The notes: generated from the letters alone by a model not told the origin. DNA of 39,210 nt from Stieleria mannarensis (GCF_014154935.1 NZ_JACEHH010000066.1:1-39210); one strand, 5' to 3'; numbered from the stretch's first letter, positions 1 to 9,959 are shown. Numbers and translations: made by a program.

Positions 1-378
1 ATGAGATTGCAGAATGTTGTAGGGCAGAATGTTGGAGGGCAGGATGATGGGGCGCAGAATGAAGGGGCGCGCTACACGGAGCCCCAACTCGCCCTGGAAA
101 TGAGCGACAGCGCTGTCGGGGCATGCACCAAGTTAAGACGAAACCCTCCCAGGAAGGGAAGGTCAAGCTCGGCGAGGGGAGGGCCGGGACGGTCCTTGTT
201 GGGGGCCGCCGAGCGACGGCGTCCCGTCGGGCGGTGAGGTCAGACGCATCACGATCGCATCGGGATGAATCCGAGTGCGTTTTCCGTGTGGGGCACATCA
301 GGCCGACCGAGTAGGTAGAATGCGTCCACCACCGGACCTCCCAATCCCCCCTGCCGACACGATCGTCACCGCTGTTCT
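1..378. other. Non-coding upstream region with short repeats
   Basis: No convincing gene is seen. The first 70 bases are purine-rich and contain several imperfect copies of a GGGCAGAATG-type word. A perfect 14-bp palindrome (CGACAGCGCTGTCG) lies at 105-118. A CCCTCCC/GGGAAGG imperfect hairpin follows around 145-165. The open frames at 1-237 and 123-314 have low-complexity Arg/Gly-rich translations and no ribosome-binding site. The end of this stretch should contain the promoter of the gene starting at 379, but no clear -35/-10 pair could be picked out. Confidence 0.5.
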
Positions 379-3300
379 ATGAAACCAAGGAAATCAGGCA
401 TCAAGAAGTACGGCCGGAAAAAAACGAGTGTCCGGCGTGATCGCAGAAGAGTCTTTGGCGAACGACTGGAGCAGCGGATGTTGCTCGCCGGCGACCTGGA
501 GTTTTCGCCATTGCCGCCCCCCGTGCCCGGAGCGACCTTTGTCGAGCATGAACTCAGCAGCGGGACGGTCGATGGACCGCTAGGCGTCGTGTCGGGCGAC
601 GTCGATGGGGACGGCGACAACGACGTGGTGGTCGCGTCGTATCGCGACGATTCGATTCGCTGGTACAACAACGATGGGAACGGCGTGTTCTTTGGAAACA
701 CGATTGCCACCAACGCCAATGGCGTCCAAGGCATCGCGATCGCGGACCTGGACGGCGACGGGGACACGGATGTCATCAGCGCGTCAAAATACGACCACAA
801 GATTCGCTGGTTCGAAAATGATGGCAGCGAGAACTTCACCGAACACGAGATCAGTGCGATCGAAACCAACGCGACGAGTGTCGCGGTGGCCGATGTCGAT
901 GGGGATGGCGATCTGGATGTCCTCAGCACCGCTTTTTTCTCCGACACGATTGCCTGGTTCGAAAACGACGGCAACGAAACGTTCACGCGACACGTCATCA
1001 GTTCGACCGCCGATGGTGCCAATGATGTGACGACGGCCGACGTTGATGGTGACGGCGACCTCGATGTCGTCGGCGTATCGGGTAACGACGATACGATCGC
1101 GTGGTACGAGAACGATGGAAGCGAAACCTTCACGCAGCATGTGATCAGCATCTCGGCCGACAATGCTCTCGCGGTCGGCGCGTTCGATGCAGACGGCGAC
1201 GGCGACGTGGATCTGGTCGCGGCATCGAATTTCGACGACACGATCGCGTGGTACGAGAATGACGGCAACGAGAACTTCACCCCGCACGTTTTGACCACCT
1301 TGGCCGACCGCGCGTTCGACGTCGCGACTGCGGACATCGACTCCGACGGCGACATCGATATCCTGGCCTCTTCACTCAACGATACGATTCGCGTGTTCCT
1401 GGGCAACGGGGCCGGCGCGTTCACCGAACATGTCATCAGCGATGATTCGGCCAACGGTGCCAGCGCGCTGGCGATCGATGACTTCAATGGCGATGCCAAA
1501 CTGGATTTCGTCGTCGGCGGCCGCTACGGTGACAACGTTCTGTGGTTCGAAAACGGTTCCCCCGACTACGGCGATGCCCCGGAACCTTATCCGACATTGA
1601 TCGCCGCCGGCGGGGCATCCCACGTCGCCGTCGGTCATCGACTCGGTGCATCGCGTGACGGTGAGCCGGACGGATCGCCCTCCGCAACCGCCGACGGCGA
1701 CGGAGCCGATGATGACGGCGTCACGTTCGGCCCGCTGCACGTGCGCGCCTTTGACGCCGAGGTCACGGTGAATGTGCAAAGCAACTCCAACCAACCCGAC
1801 TGGGTTTTCCTGGACGCCTGGATCGACTTCAACCAAGACGGTGACTGGGACGATCCGGAAGAGCAGATTCTCGAGTCCGCCGAAGTCCGCGTCTTTGACC
1901 ATCAGCTAACCTTCCAAATCCCGCGCGACGCGCTGGTCGGGACGACCTATGCGAGGTTTCGTCTGAGCAGTGTTGGAGGGCTGTCGCCGACCGGCGAGGC
2001 TCCCGACGGTGAAGTCGAAGATTACCAAGTCACTATCCAACCACCGATTCCGATGTCGCCGATGTTTATCGGCAGCAACATCAATTCGCCGGGAGCCCTG
2101 GGCGTTGCGGCGATCAAGTCGGCGGACCTGGATGGCGATGGCGACCTGGATGTTCTCAGTGCATCGGGGTATTCGAATCGATTCGAGTGGTTCGAGAATG
2201 ACGGAAACGAAAACTTCACCCGCCGGTTGATCAGTGACCAGGGTGATGAACCGGAAGAGATCGAGGTCCAAGACATGGACAATGACGGTGATCTGGACGT
2301 CATTGCGGTCTCGTATTTCGGCCAGAACATCGTCTGGTACGAAAACGATGGAGCCGAAAATTTTTCGCCCCACATCGTTTCGCCGGACGATCGTGGCGTG
2401 CTCAGTGTCGCCACGGGCGACGTCGATGGTGACGGCGACCTCGATTTTTTGAGCGCCGGATTCAGCTACGAAATTCTCTGGTATGAAAACACCGGGGCCG
2501 AACCCTACACCGTCCACGTGATCGATCCCTCCGCCGGTGCGGCCAAAAGTCTGGCGGTCGCCGATGTCGACGGTGACGGAGACCTGGACGTGTTCACCGC
2601 ACACACGGTCGATGATTCGATCAACTGGTATGAAAACAACGGTTCGGCGTCGTTCACCAAGCACGTCATCAGCACCAATGCCAGTGGTGCACTGGGCGTC
2701 GCGGTGGCTGACGTGGATTCCGACGGCGATCTCGACGTGCTCAGCGCGTCCCAGTCCGACGACAAGATTGCTTGGTACGAAAACGACGGCAACCAGAATT
2801 TCACCGAGCACGCGATCACCACCTCGCTCGATTATCCGACGCACGTCTCGGCGGCCGATATCGACCAGGACGGCGATGTGGATGTGTTTGCCACGTCCTA
2901 CGGCGATGATTTGATCGTCTGGTACGAGAACGATGGCAACCAAAACTTTAGCGAAGGCGTGATCGATGCCAATGCGGATGCCCCTCTGGACGTTGAAGTC
3001 GCCGACGTCGACGGTGACGGCGATTTGGACGTGCTCGGTGCCTCCAACGGCAACGACCAGATCGCCTGGTACGAAAATGACGGCAACGAATCGTTTGTCG
3101 AAAACGAGATCGTTTCCTCCCCCTACGTGCCCTACGACGTGACGTTGGCGGACATCGACGGCGATGGCGACATCGATGTGATCGGCGCGAGCTTCAACGA
3201 CGACAAGATCACCTGGTACGAAAACGACGGATCCCAGGCATTTTCGCCGCAAATCGTCACGACGTCCGCCGATGGTGCGTCCAGCGTCGAGTCGGCCGAC

Positions 3301-5901
3301 ATCGACGGCGACGGCGACCTGGACATCGTCGGCGGTTCCTATTTCGATGGCAAAGTCGCCTGGTACCGCAACGACAACGGCGACTTCGCCGAACAAGTGG
3401 TGACGCTGGATGCCGCCGGCCTGAACGACGTTCACACGGCCGACGTCGACGGAGACGGCGACATCGACCTGCTCTCGGCCAGCGGGTATGACGACAAGAT
3501 CGCCTGGTACCAGAACGACGGCAGCGGAAACTTCACCCCGAAAGTAATTTCCTCCAACGCCAGGCTTGCCTACAGCGTGGCAACCGCAGACATCGACGGA
3601 GACGGAGACCTGGATGTTGTCGGCGCATCCTACAGTGATGACAAGATCGCTTGGTACCAAAACGATGGCAACGAGAACTTCGTCGAAAAAATCATCTCCA
3701 CCTCCGCGTACGGTGCGTCGTCGGTGAAAACGGCCGACATCGACGGTGATGGTGACCTGGACATCGCCATCGGCGCGTTCACCGACGATCTGACGTGGTT
3801 CGAAAACGACGGCGCCGGTAACTTCACCGAGCGGTTGATCCCGATGGAAGAATCTTACGCCTTCGATGTCACTCCGGGAGACGTCGACTTGGACGGCGAC
3901 ATCGACTTGCTGGTCGCCTCGCGCGACGACTACGTGATGTACGTCTTTCTGAACGACGGCAACCAAAACTTCCGCCAGCGATCGATCGACTACTTTGTCA
4001 ACGGCGCGAGGCGAATCGAACTGGGCGACCTGGATCAAGACGGTGACCTGGATGCCGTCGGTGTGTCCAGTTTTGACAATCGATTCGTCTGGCTGGAAAC
4101 CGTGCTCGCGGATCTCGGTGACGCCCCGGAATCCTACGCGACGTTGCTGGTTGACGACGGAGCCACGCACCTGGCCGTCGGACCGCGACTTGGCCCCTCG
4201 CGCGATAGCGAACCGGATGCTCTGCCGTCCACCGCTGCCGATGGTGACGGAGACGACGAAGACGGCGTGCTGTTCGGGACACTGAAACTTGGTCCATCGA
4301 CCGCCGGTGTGAACGTCGACCTGCAAAACGGATCGTCGGCCAAAGTCGACGCCTGGATCGACTTCAACGCCGATGGCACCTGGGACGCCGCCGAACAGAT
4401 CCTGGACAGCGTTGATGTGGTCGCCGGACTCCAGACACTCAATTACAACGTGCCGCCGACGATGACGTTGGGGCAGACCTACGCGCGGGTGCGGCTGAGC
4501 ACCGCCGGCGACCTGGATCCGACCGGTTTGGCCGATGACGGAGAAGTCGAAGACTACTTGATCACCATCCGTGAAGACGTCGTCTTTAGCCTGCCCCCGA
4601 CCTCGCCGGACGTCACGCTTCGCCAGAACGGGCCGAGCGTCGAACTGATTGACAACGGCAACGGCGGTGCGGTCCTGTTGTCCAAACCCGTGCTGACGAC
4701 CCAGTCGTTGACGTTGGTCGCCACCGACGGTATCGACACTTTCGACATCGACTTTACCAGCGGCGGGTACTTTTCATTTCCTGACGGGATCGCGATCGAT
4801 GGCACCGACGAATCTGATTCAGTGACCATCCGTGGAACCGGAAACTCAAACGCCGTCATCCTGTCCGACGTCGGTAGCGTTGCCGCGCCCCCGGTCGAAC
4901 TGGGCGGTCCTCCCGTTGCCCCCACCACCGTCGAAATCACCGATGGCGGCCTGGTGACCGAAGTCCAACTTTCGACGCTCGGGCCGGTCAGTGTTCTGGC
5001 GATGAAATCGATTCAAGTCGAAGGTTCCTTGGATGTGGGCGATCAGACATTGTCCTTGGACGCGACCGACCCGATCTCGCTGGGGACGCTGACCGAACTG
5101 TCCGGCGGACGGATCAATTCGGTCGGTCCGATCACCATCGGCGGCGGATTGAAATACCGACCGCCGGTCGGCGTCACGCCCGCGGTCGGAGATTCGTTCG
5201 TGTTGATGCAGGGCTCGGCGATCACCGGGAACTTTGCCGACACCGATTTGCCCACACCTCCGCTGGGAAGCGACTGGGACCTTTCGGTCGGCCCGACCGA
5301 GGTGCGGGTGACGCTGGTCGATCTGGCACAGGTCGGGCAATTGACACTCGGCGGTGGTTCGGTCAGTCCCCAACGTTCCAATCTGACCAAGATCGACGTC
5401 CGGTTTGACGGCTTGGTCGACATCGACCCCGGAGCGTTCCAGGTCACGAAGCGTGGCCCCGAGGGCGGCGTCGTGACGACGGCGTTTGTCGTCGCGACTG
5501 ATCCCCAAGGCAATTCGGTGGCAACGCTGACGTTCAGCGGAGCGCTGACACGTGGCCTGGATTCGGCCCTGGTCGATGGCAATTACGAATTGACGATCGA
5601 TCCGTCGAAAGTTCGTCGGGCGGGAACCACCGTCACGATGGACGGCAACAATGACGGCCTGCAAGGCGGCCACTACTCGCACGGTCAAGTTGCGTCCGAC
5701 AACTTCTTTGCACTCTACGGAGACAGCGACGGCGACCGTGACGTGGACGGTCAAGACTATGGCCGCTTCGGCCTGACCTTCCTGAAATCGAGCGGCGACG
5801 CCGGTTTTAACACCGCCCTGGACAGTGACGGCGACGGCGACGTGGATGGACAAGATTACGGACGATTCGGTCAACGATTCCTGAAATCATTGCCCTTCTA
5901 G
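379..5901 (+). CDS. Giant FG-GAP/VCBS repeat protein with GEVED and dockerin-like domains
   Basis: This 1840-residue protein is probably surface-bound or secreted. The basic N-terminus ends in FGERLEQRMLLAGD (about residues 27-40), which resembles the planctomycete LEPR-XLL export signature. Seven FG-GAP/VCBS repeats (core DVDGDGDxDV...WYENDG) fill residues 70-394. A GEVED domain (DYGDAPEPYP ... DGEVEDYQVTI) covers 395-554. Fourteen more repeats run from about 582 to 1240, and a second GEVED domain from about 1245 to 1396. A beta-rich linker follows. The end (about 1781-1840) has two DSDGDxDVDGQDYGRFG motifs like a dockerin type I calcium-binding pair. FG-GAP repeats are known to form seven-bladed calcium-binding propellers, as in integrin alpha chains; an adhesive or glycan-binding role is inference. 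No Shine-Dalgarno site is visible before the ATG. Strong GAC/GTC codon bias generates long false antisense frames. Confidence 0.93.
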   Translation: MKPRKSGIKKYGRKKTSVRRDRRRVFGERLEQRMLLAGDLEFSPLPPPVPGATFVEHELSSGTVDGPLGVVSGDVDGDGDNDVVVASYRDDSIRWYNNDGNGVFFGNTIATNANGVQGIAIADLDGDGDTDVISASKYDHKIRWFENDGSENFTEHEISAIETNATSVAVADVDGDGDLDVLSTAFFSDTIAWFENDGNETFTRHVISSTADGANDVTTADVDGDGDLDVVGVSGNDDTIAWYENDGSETFTQHVISISADNALAVGAFDADGDGDVDLVAASNFDDTIAWYENDGNENFTPHVLTTLADRAFDVATADIDSDGDIDILASSLNDTIRVFLGNGAGAFTEHVISDDSANGASALAIDDFNGDAKLDFVVGGRYGDNVLWFENGSPDYGDAPEPYPTLIAAGGASHVAVGHRLGASRDGEPDGSPSATADGDGADDDGVTFGPLHVRAFDAEVTVNVQSNSNQPDWVFLDAWIDFNQDGDWDDPEEQILESAEVRVFDHQLTFQIPRDALVGTTYARFRLSSVGGLSPTGEAPDGEVEDYQVTIQPPIPMSPMFIGSNINSPGALGVAAIKSADLDGDGDLDVLSASGYSNRFEWFENDGNENFTRRLISDQGDEPEEIEVQDMDNDGDLDVIAVSYFGQNIVWYENDGAENFSPHIVSPDDRGVLSVATGDVDGDGDLDFLSAGFSYEILWYENTGAEPYTVHVIDPSAGAAKSLAVADVDGDGDLDVFTAHTVDDSINWYENNGSASFTKHVISTNASGALGVAVADVDSDGDLDVLSASQSDDKIAWYENDGNQNFTEHAITTSLDYPTHVSAADIDQDGDVDVFATSYGDDLIVWYENDGNQNFSEGVIDANADAPLDVEVADVDGDGDLDVLGASNGNDQIAWYENDGNESFVENEIVSSPYVPYDVTLADIDGDGDIDVIGASFNDDKITWYENDGSQAFSPQIVTTSADGASSVESADIDGDGDLDIVGGSYFDGKVAWYRNDNGDFAEQVVTLDAAGLNDVHTADVDGDGDIDLLSASGYDDKIAWYQNDGSGNFTPKVISSNARLAYSVATADIDGDGDLDVVGASYSDDKIAWYQNDGNENFVEKIISTSAYGASSVKTADIDGDGDLDIAIGAFTDDLTWFENDGAGNFTERLIPMEESYAFDVTPGDVDLDGDIDLLVASRDDYVMYVFLNDGNQNFRQRSIDYFVNGARRIELGDLDQDGDLDAVGVSSFDNRFVWLETVLADLGDAPESYATLLVDDGATHLAVGPRLGPSRDSEPDALPSTAADGDGDDEDGVLFGTLKLGPSTAGVNVDLQNGSSAKVDAWIDFNADGTWDAAEQILDSVDVVAGLQTLNYNVPPTMTLGQTYARVRLSTAGDLDPTGLADDGEVEDYLITIREDVVFSLPPTSPDVTLRQNGPSVELIDNGNGGAVLLSKPVLTTQSLTLVATDGIDTFDIDFTSGGYFSFPDGIAIDGTDESDSVTIRGTGNSNAVILSDVGSVAAPPVELGGPPVAPTTVEITDGGLVTEVQLSTLGPVSVLAMKSIQVEGSLDVGDQTLSLDATDPISLGTLTELSGGRINSVGPITIGGGLKYRPPVGVTPAVGDSFVLMQGSAITGNFADTDLPTPPLGSDWDLSVGPTEVRVTLVDLAQVGQLTLGGGSVSPQRSNLTKIDVRFDGLVDIDPGAFQVTKRGPEGGVVTTAFVVATDPQGNSVATLTFSGALTRGLDSALVDGNYELTIDPSKVRRAGTTVTMDGNNDGLQGGHYSHGQVASDNFFALYGDSDGDRDVDGQDYGRFGLTFLKSSGDAGFNTALDSDGDGDVDGQDYGRFGQRFLKSLPF
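595..1560 (+). repeat. Seven tandem FG-GAP units, 147-bp period
   Basis: Repeat cores start at 595, 742, 889, 1036, 1183, 1330 and 1477, an exact period of 147 bp (49 codons). Each unit carries a calcium-loop core (D-D/F/L-D-x-D-G-D) followed by a WYENDG-type strand. Seven units would close one seven-bladed propeller. Confidence 0.85.
2122..4101 (+). repeat. Fourteen tandem FG-GAP units, 144-147-bp period
   Basis: Repeat cores start at 2122, 2269, 2416, 2560, 2707, 2854, 3001, 3148, 3295, 3439, 3586, 3733, 3877 and 4024. Spacing is 147 bp except three steps of 144 bp. Fourteen units equal two seven-bladed propellers. The block lies between the two GEVED domains. Confidence 0.85.
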
Positions 5902-5922
5902 ACGCCCGACGATCCGATTACA

Positions 5923-5982
5923 CGTAGCTACCTTCGCCAGAAGGTGGATCCCCAGTGTATCCCACGCTCTGGCGAGCGTAGC
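5923..5982. repeat. Dispersed palindromic repeat A, copy 1
   Basis: The arms CGTAGCTACCTTCGCCAGAA and CTCTGGCGAGCGTAGC pair imperfectly (GCTAC/GTAGC, TCGCCAGA/TCTGGCGA, GGTGG/CCAC). They lie between the convergent ends of the FG-GAP gene and the minus-strand gene at 6023. The same element recurs at 10216-10280 and 11378-11440 in the same orientation. It could fold as a bidirectional transcript end. Confidence 0.8.
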
Positions 5983-6022
5983 GACGTTGAATCGGAGCTG
6001 CACGTCTCGCGAACAGGTGTTT

Positions 6023-6493
6023 TCATCCCCTGTCCTCCGCATCGCCGACCGGGACCAACCGCACCATGATTTGCGTGTGCGGTCCGCCACGCCAAATCCG
6101 CTGTGTGACGGCGGGGCGATAGCCGTCGGCGGTGACTCGGAACCGCATCACGGAGAATCCGCTGGTGCGTGGCCAACGCAAACGCCCGGCTTTCATTTCG
6201 CGTTTCAGATTGTCACGCCAGCGGACCGTCGACCTTCCCGAATCATCCACCGAAAGCGATCCGGGCGTGACGATGAAGTCGCCGATCGGTTCGGAGGTGA
6301 CCGAGTCGATGACGCCACCGTCGATCAGCCACATGGCACGCGTCGCCGCATCGACCGATTCGATCGGGGGCAGATCCTCGGCGGCGGACCAGCCGCCGGC
6401 CCAGGACACACTGAGGATTGAAAGCGCGGCCAGGCGGTTCAGGAACCTCGTGCGACCGGACCGCGCCACCGCTTTCTTGTCTGCGTTTCGCAT
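6023..6493 (-). CDS. Small exported protein, possible carboxypeptidase-regulatory-like fold
   Basis: A 156-residue protein of unknown function. Residues 1-38 look like a Sec signal peptide with a long basic n-region: RTRFLNR, then a hydrophobic stretch LAALSILSVSWAGG ending near SAAE. The mature part has the pattern of a small beta-sandwich: VIDSVTSEPIGDFIVTPG, then RVTADGYRPAVTQ, then a terminal IMVRLVP. This resembles carboxypeptidase-regulatory-like Ig domains, but that is inference from pattern only. The ATG lies 4 bp after the pyc stop on the same strand, so the gene is probably the last member of a pyc transcript. It converges on the FG-GAP gene with repeat A in between. Confidence 0.72.
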   Translation of the reverse strand: MRNADKKAVARSGRTRFLNRLAALSILSVSWAGGWSAAEDLPPIESVDAATRAMWLIDGGVIDSVTSEPIGDFIVTPGSLSVDDSGRSTVRWRDNLKREMKAGRLRWPRTSGFSVMRFRVTADGYRPAVTQRIWRGGPHTQIMVRLVPVGDAEDRG

Positions 6494-6497
6494 CGAA

Positions 6498-9400
6498 TCA
6501 CTCGATCACGGCCAACAGGTCGCCCGCTTCGACTTGGGTTCCCGGCGGGGCGTGGATGGTTTTGACGATGCCGGATCGGGGCGCGTTGACCGTCGTTTCC
6601 ATCTTCATCGCTTCGAGCACCATCAGCTTTTGGCCTTCCTTGATCTTGCCGCCTTCTTCCACGGCCACGGTGATCACCATGCCCGGCATGCTGGCGGCGA
6701 CTTGATTCTCGTCCCGGGGGTCGGCTTTGACCGCAGCCTTGGTTTCCGGCTCGAGCGACTTGTCGTGCACGGTGATTTCACGCGGCTGGCCGTTGAGTTC
6801 GAAGAACACGGTCCGCGTTCCATCGGGGTGCGGTTGGCCGACGGTCAAGAACCGGATGATCAGCCGTTTCCCCTTTTCGATATCGACCGCGATTTCTTCG
6901 CCGGGTTCTTGGCCATAAAAGAAGTTTGGCGTGGGCAATTTGGCGACATCGCCGTAGGTCTTTTGGTGGACGGCGAAGTCGTCAAAGACCTTGGGATACA
7001 GCAGGTGGGTCACCGCCGCTTGATCGTTGGCCGGTTCGCCGGTCAATTCGGTGACCTCTTTCTTTGCCGCGTCAATGTTCGCATCGGGCATCGACTCGCC
7101 GGGGCGAGTGGTCAGCGCGGGTTCATCACCGAGGATCTTTTTCATCACCGTTTCGGGGAATCCGCCCGGGGGTTGCCCCATGCGTCCGCCGATCAAATCC
7201 AGCACGCTGGCGGGATAGGCGAGCGAACGATCGCTTGTCAAAACGTCTTCGGCCGACATTTCGTTGGCGACCAGGAACAGTGCCATGTCACCGACCGCCT
7301 TGCTGGTCGGCGTCACCTTGACGATGTCGCCGAACAACGCGTTGACCTGGGCATACGCCTTACAGACTTCGCTCCATTGATCCGACAGTCCCAACGCCCG
7401 GGCCTGTTGGAACAGGTTCGTGTACTGGCCGCCGGGCATTTCGTGTTCATACAAATCGCCGGTCGCCGGCAGCACGTAACTTTCAAACGGCAGGTAGAAC
7501 TCACGCGCCGCCTGCCAGTAGGTTGCCAAATTGGTCAACGCTTCGGTCGACAGCGAACTTTCACGCGGGGTGTCTCGCAGGGCTTCAACCAGGGAGTTCA
7601 AATTGACTTGGCTGGTGCCGCCGGACAGCGGCGCGAGTGCGGCATCGGCAATCTGCAGCCCCTCCTCGGCGGCGGCCAAAATCGTCGACGCTTGGATACC
7701 GGCGGTGTCGTGGGTGTGCAAGTGAATCGGGATGCCGATCTCCTCGCGCAAGGCCCGAATCAGCTTGACCGCGGCCTTGGGCTTGAGCAGCCCCGCCATG
7801 TCCTTGATGGCCAGCAGGTGGGCGCCCATCTTTTCCAGCTGCTTGGCCAAGTTGACGTAGTAGGCCAAGTCGTACTTGGTGCGACGTGGATTCTGCAAAT
7901 CGCCGGTGTAACAGATCGACGCTTCGCAAATCCCGCCTTCCTCGATCACGGCTTCCATCGCCACGCGCATGTTCTGTTCCCAGTTCAGCGCGTCGAAGAC
8001 TCGGAACACATCCATCCCGGCCTGGACGGCTTCGCGAACGAACAACCGCACAACGTTGTCGGGATAGTTGGTGTAACCGACGGCGTTGCTGGCCCGCAGC
8101 AACATCTGCGTCAAGATATTGGGGACCGTCTCGCGCAGGTCGGCCAGGCGTTGCCAGGGCGATTCCTTCAAAAATCGCATGCTGGTGTCGAACGTCGCTC
8201 CGCCCCACATTTCCAGCGAGAACAATTGCGAGGCCAGATGGGAATAGGCCGGTGCGATGTGCACCATGTCGTAGGTGCGGACACGGGTTGCCAACAGCGA
8301 CTGGTGTGCGTCCCGCATCGTCGTGTCGGTCAGTAACAGCCCTTTTTGTTGGCCGATCCATTTGACCAGTCCTTCGACGCCCGATTCGCGGAAGATGTCC
8401 TTGGTCCCCTTGGGCGGTTTGGCCAGCGGGTCGGTCTCGGGTACCGGAGCGGGCGTTCGACGCGTGGCGACGGGTCGTCCGACGACCAGCTCGTTTCCGT
8501 TGACGATCGTTTCGGCCAGGTAGGTCAACAGCTTCGTCGCCCGGTCACGTCGCTTGGGCAATTCGAACAATTCCGGCGTCGTGTCGATCAGCCGTGTCGT
8601 CGCTTCGCCGGCCAAAAAGGTCGGGTGATTGATCAGTTTCAACAGGAAGGGGATGTTCGTTTTGACCCCGCGAATCCGGAACTCCTGCAAACAACGGTCC
8701 ATCCGAGATCCCGCCGCGGCCAGCGAGGGCGCGCGTGCGGTGACTTTCACCAGCATCGAATCGTAAAACGGATTGACCACCGCACCACTGAAGGCCGTGC
8801 CGGCGTCCAAGCGGATGCCCAACCCGGCCGCCGAACGATAGTGGGTGATTCGGCCGTAGTCGGGCAGGAACTGATTGGCCGGATCCTCCGTGGTGACCCG
8901 GCACTGCATCGCAAACCCGTTGGTGCGAATCTTGTCCTGGGTGCCGATCCCCACGATCTCGTCGGTCAGCTTGTGTCCTTGGGCGATCAAGATCTGGCTG
9001 CGAACGACATCGATCCCGGTGACCTCCTCGGTCACGGTGTGTTCGACTTGGATCCGCGGATTGACTTCGATGAAAAAGAATTGATTCGAATCGACGTCCA
9101 GCAGAAACTCGACGGTGCCCGCGTTCTCATAGCACGAACCGTCCGCACCGACGGCCTTACCGATTTTCAGTGCCGCTTCGCAAAGTCCGTCGCGGACGTC
9201 GGGGGGCAGGTTGGGTGCCGGGGCCAGTTCGACCACCTTTTGGTGACGCCGCTGGACACTGCAATCGCGTTCGTATAGATGCACCAGGTTTTTGCCGTCA
9301 CCAATGATTTGCACTTCGATGTGCCGGGCGCGTTGGACAAAGCGTTCCAAGAAGACTTCGTCGCTGCCGAACGCGGTCTTCGATTCACGCATCGCCGCTT

Positions 9401-9959
9401 CCAGTGCGGTCGGCAGCTCCTCGGCCGACTCGATGACCCGCATCCCGCGGCCGCCGCCGCCGTGGGCCGCTTTCAAGATCACCGGGAATCCCATTGATTC
9501 AGCCAGCGCGACCGCTTCGTCCGCGTCCCGCAGTGGTTTGTTTTCTCCGCCCAACACCGGCACGCCGGCTTTTTCCGCCAACTCTCGGGCCGACATCTTG
9601 TCCCCCAACTGGTTCAGCGAACGGACGCTGGGGCCGACGAAGACGATCCCCGCCTTGGTCAGCGCGTCGGCAAATCCCGGTCGTTCGGACAAAAATCCGT
9701 ATCCGGGGTGGACCGCATCGATGTCGTGTTTCTTGCACAGCGCGACGATCGCATCGATATTCAAATACGATCGAATCGGCTCGCCCGGCTCACCGATCTG
9801 GTACGCCTCGTCGGCTTTGAAGCGGTGCAGGGCGTAGCGATCTTCATAAGAATAGATCGCGACGGTTCGAATCCCGAGCTCCGTGGCACTGCGGAAGACT
9901 CGCGTCGCAATCTCGCTGCGGTTGGCAACCAACAGTTTTTTAAAGGGCCGAATCGTCAT
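6498..9959 (-). CDS. pyc: Pyruvate carboxylase
   Basis: A cytoplasmic biotin enzyme that carboxylates pyruvate to oxaloacetate using ATP and bicarbonate (anaplerosis). The protein has 1153 residues from the ATG at 9959, the usual length for a single-chain enzyme. Order of domains: biotin carboxylase (about 1-455, starting KKLLVANRSEIATRVFRSA, with the ATP-grasp loop HGGGGRGMR); carboxyltransferase (about 530-800, with TTMRDAHQSLLATRVRT, AIKDMAGLLKP containing the carbamylated-lysine site, and the metal motif HLHTHDTAG); the PYC/OadA conserved region; and the biotinyl domain with EAMKMET, biotinyl lysine about K1119. A TTG codon 15 bases upstream would add five residues, but the family start favours MTIRPFKKLL. 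No Shine-Dalgarno site is visible. The small exported protein follows after 4 bp. Confidence 0.97.
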   Translation of the reverse strand: MTIRPFKKLLVANRSEIATRVFRSATELGIRTVAIYSYEDRYALHRFKADEAYQIGEPGEPIRSYLNIDAIVALCKKHDIDAVHPGYGFLSERPGFADALTKAGIVFVGPSVRSLNQLGDKMSARELAEKAGVPVLGGENKPLRDADEAVALAESMGFPVILKAAHGGGGRGMRVIESAEELPTALEAAMRESKTAFGSDEVFLERFVQRARHIEVQIIGDGKNLVHLYERDCSVQRRHQKVVELAPAPNLPPDVRDGLCEAALKIGKAVGADGSCYENAGTVEFLLDVDSNQFFFIEVNPRIQVEHTVTEEVTGIDVVRSQILIAQGHKLTDEIVGIGTQDKIRTNGFAMQCRVTTEDPANQFLPDYGRITHYRSAAGLGIRLDAGTAFSGAVVNPFYDSMLVKVTARAPSLAAAGSRMDRCLQEFRIRGVKTNIPFLLKLINHPTFLAGEATTRLIDTTPELFELPKRRDRATKLLTYLAETIVNGNELVVGRPVATRRTPAPVPETDPLAKPPKGTKDIFRESGVEGLVKWIGQQKGLLLTDTTMRDAHQSLLATRVRTYDMVHIAPAYSHLASQLFSLEMWGGATFDTSMRFLKESPWQRLADLRETVPNILTQMLLRASNAVGYTNYPDNVVRLFVREAVQAGMDVFRVFDALNWEQNMRVAMEAVIEEGGICEASICYTGDLQNPRRTKYDLAYYVNLAKQLEKMGAHLLAIKDMAGLLKPKAAVKLIRALREEIGIPIHLHTHDTAGIQASTILAAAEEGLQIADAALAPLSGGTSQVNLNSLVEALRDTPRESSLSTEALTNLATYWQAAREFYLPFESYVLPATGDLYEHEMPGGQYTNLFQQARALGLSDQWSEVCKAYAQVNALFGDIVKVTPTSKAVGDMALFLVANEMSAEDVLTSDRSLAYPASVLDLIGGRMGQPPGGFPETVMKKILGDEPALTTRPGESMPDANIDAAKKEVTELTGEPANDQAAVTHLLYPKVFDDFAVHQKTYGDVAKLPTPNFFYGQEPGEEIAVDIEKGKRLIIRFLTVGQPHPDGTRTVFFELNGQPREITVHDKSLEPETKAAVKADPRDENQVAASMPGMVITVAVEEGGKIKEGQKLMVLEAMKMETTVNAPRSGIVKTIHAPPGTQVEAGDLLAVIE

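Noticed and set aside
1..314. Two small open frames at the window start
   Set aside because: No ribosome-binding site, low-complexity translation, and overlap with short purine-rich repeats.
1906..4326. 806-codon minus-strand open frame inside the FG-GAP gene, and a similar one at 366-1499
   Set aside because: Both mirror the repeated GAC/GTC-rich FG-GAP codons. Their Val/Asp- or Ser/Pro-rich translations repeat with the same 49-codon period and contain no domain.
6132..8336. 734-codon plus-strand open frame opposite pyc
   Set aside because: It lies antisense to a clear pyruvate carboxylase and its translation is a His/Arg/Gly-rich shadow with no motif.
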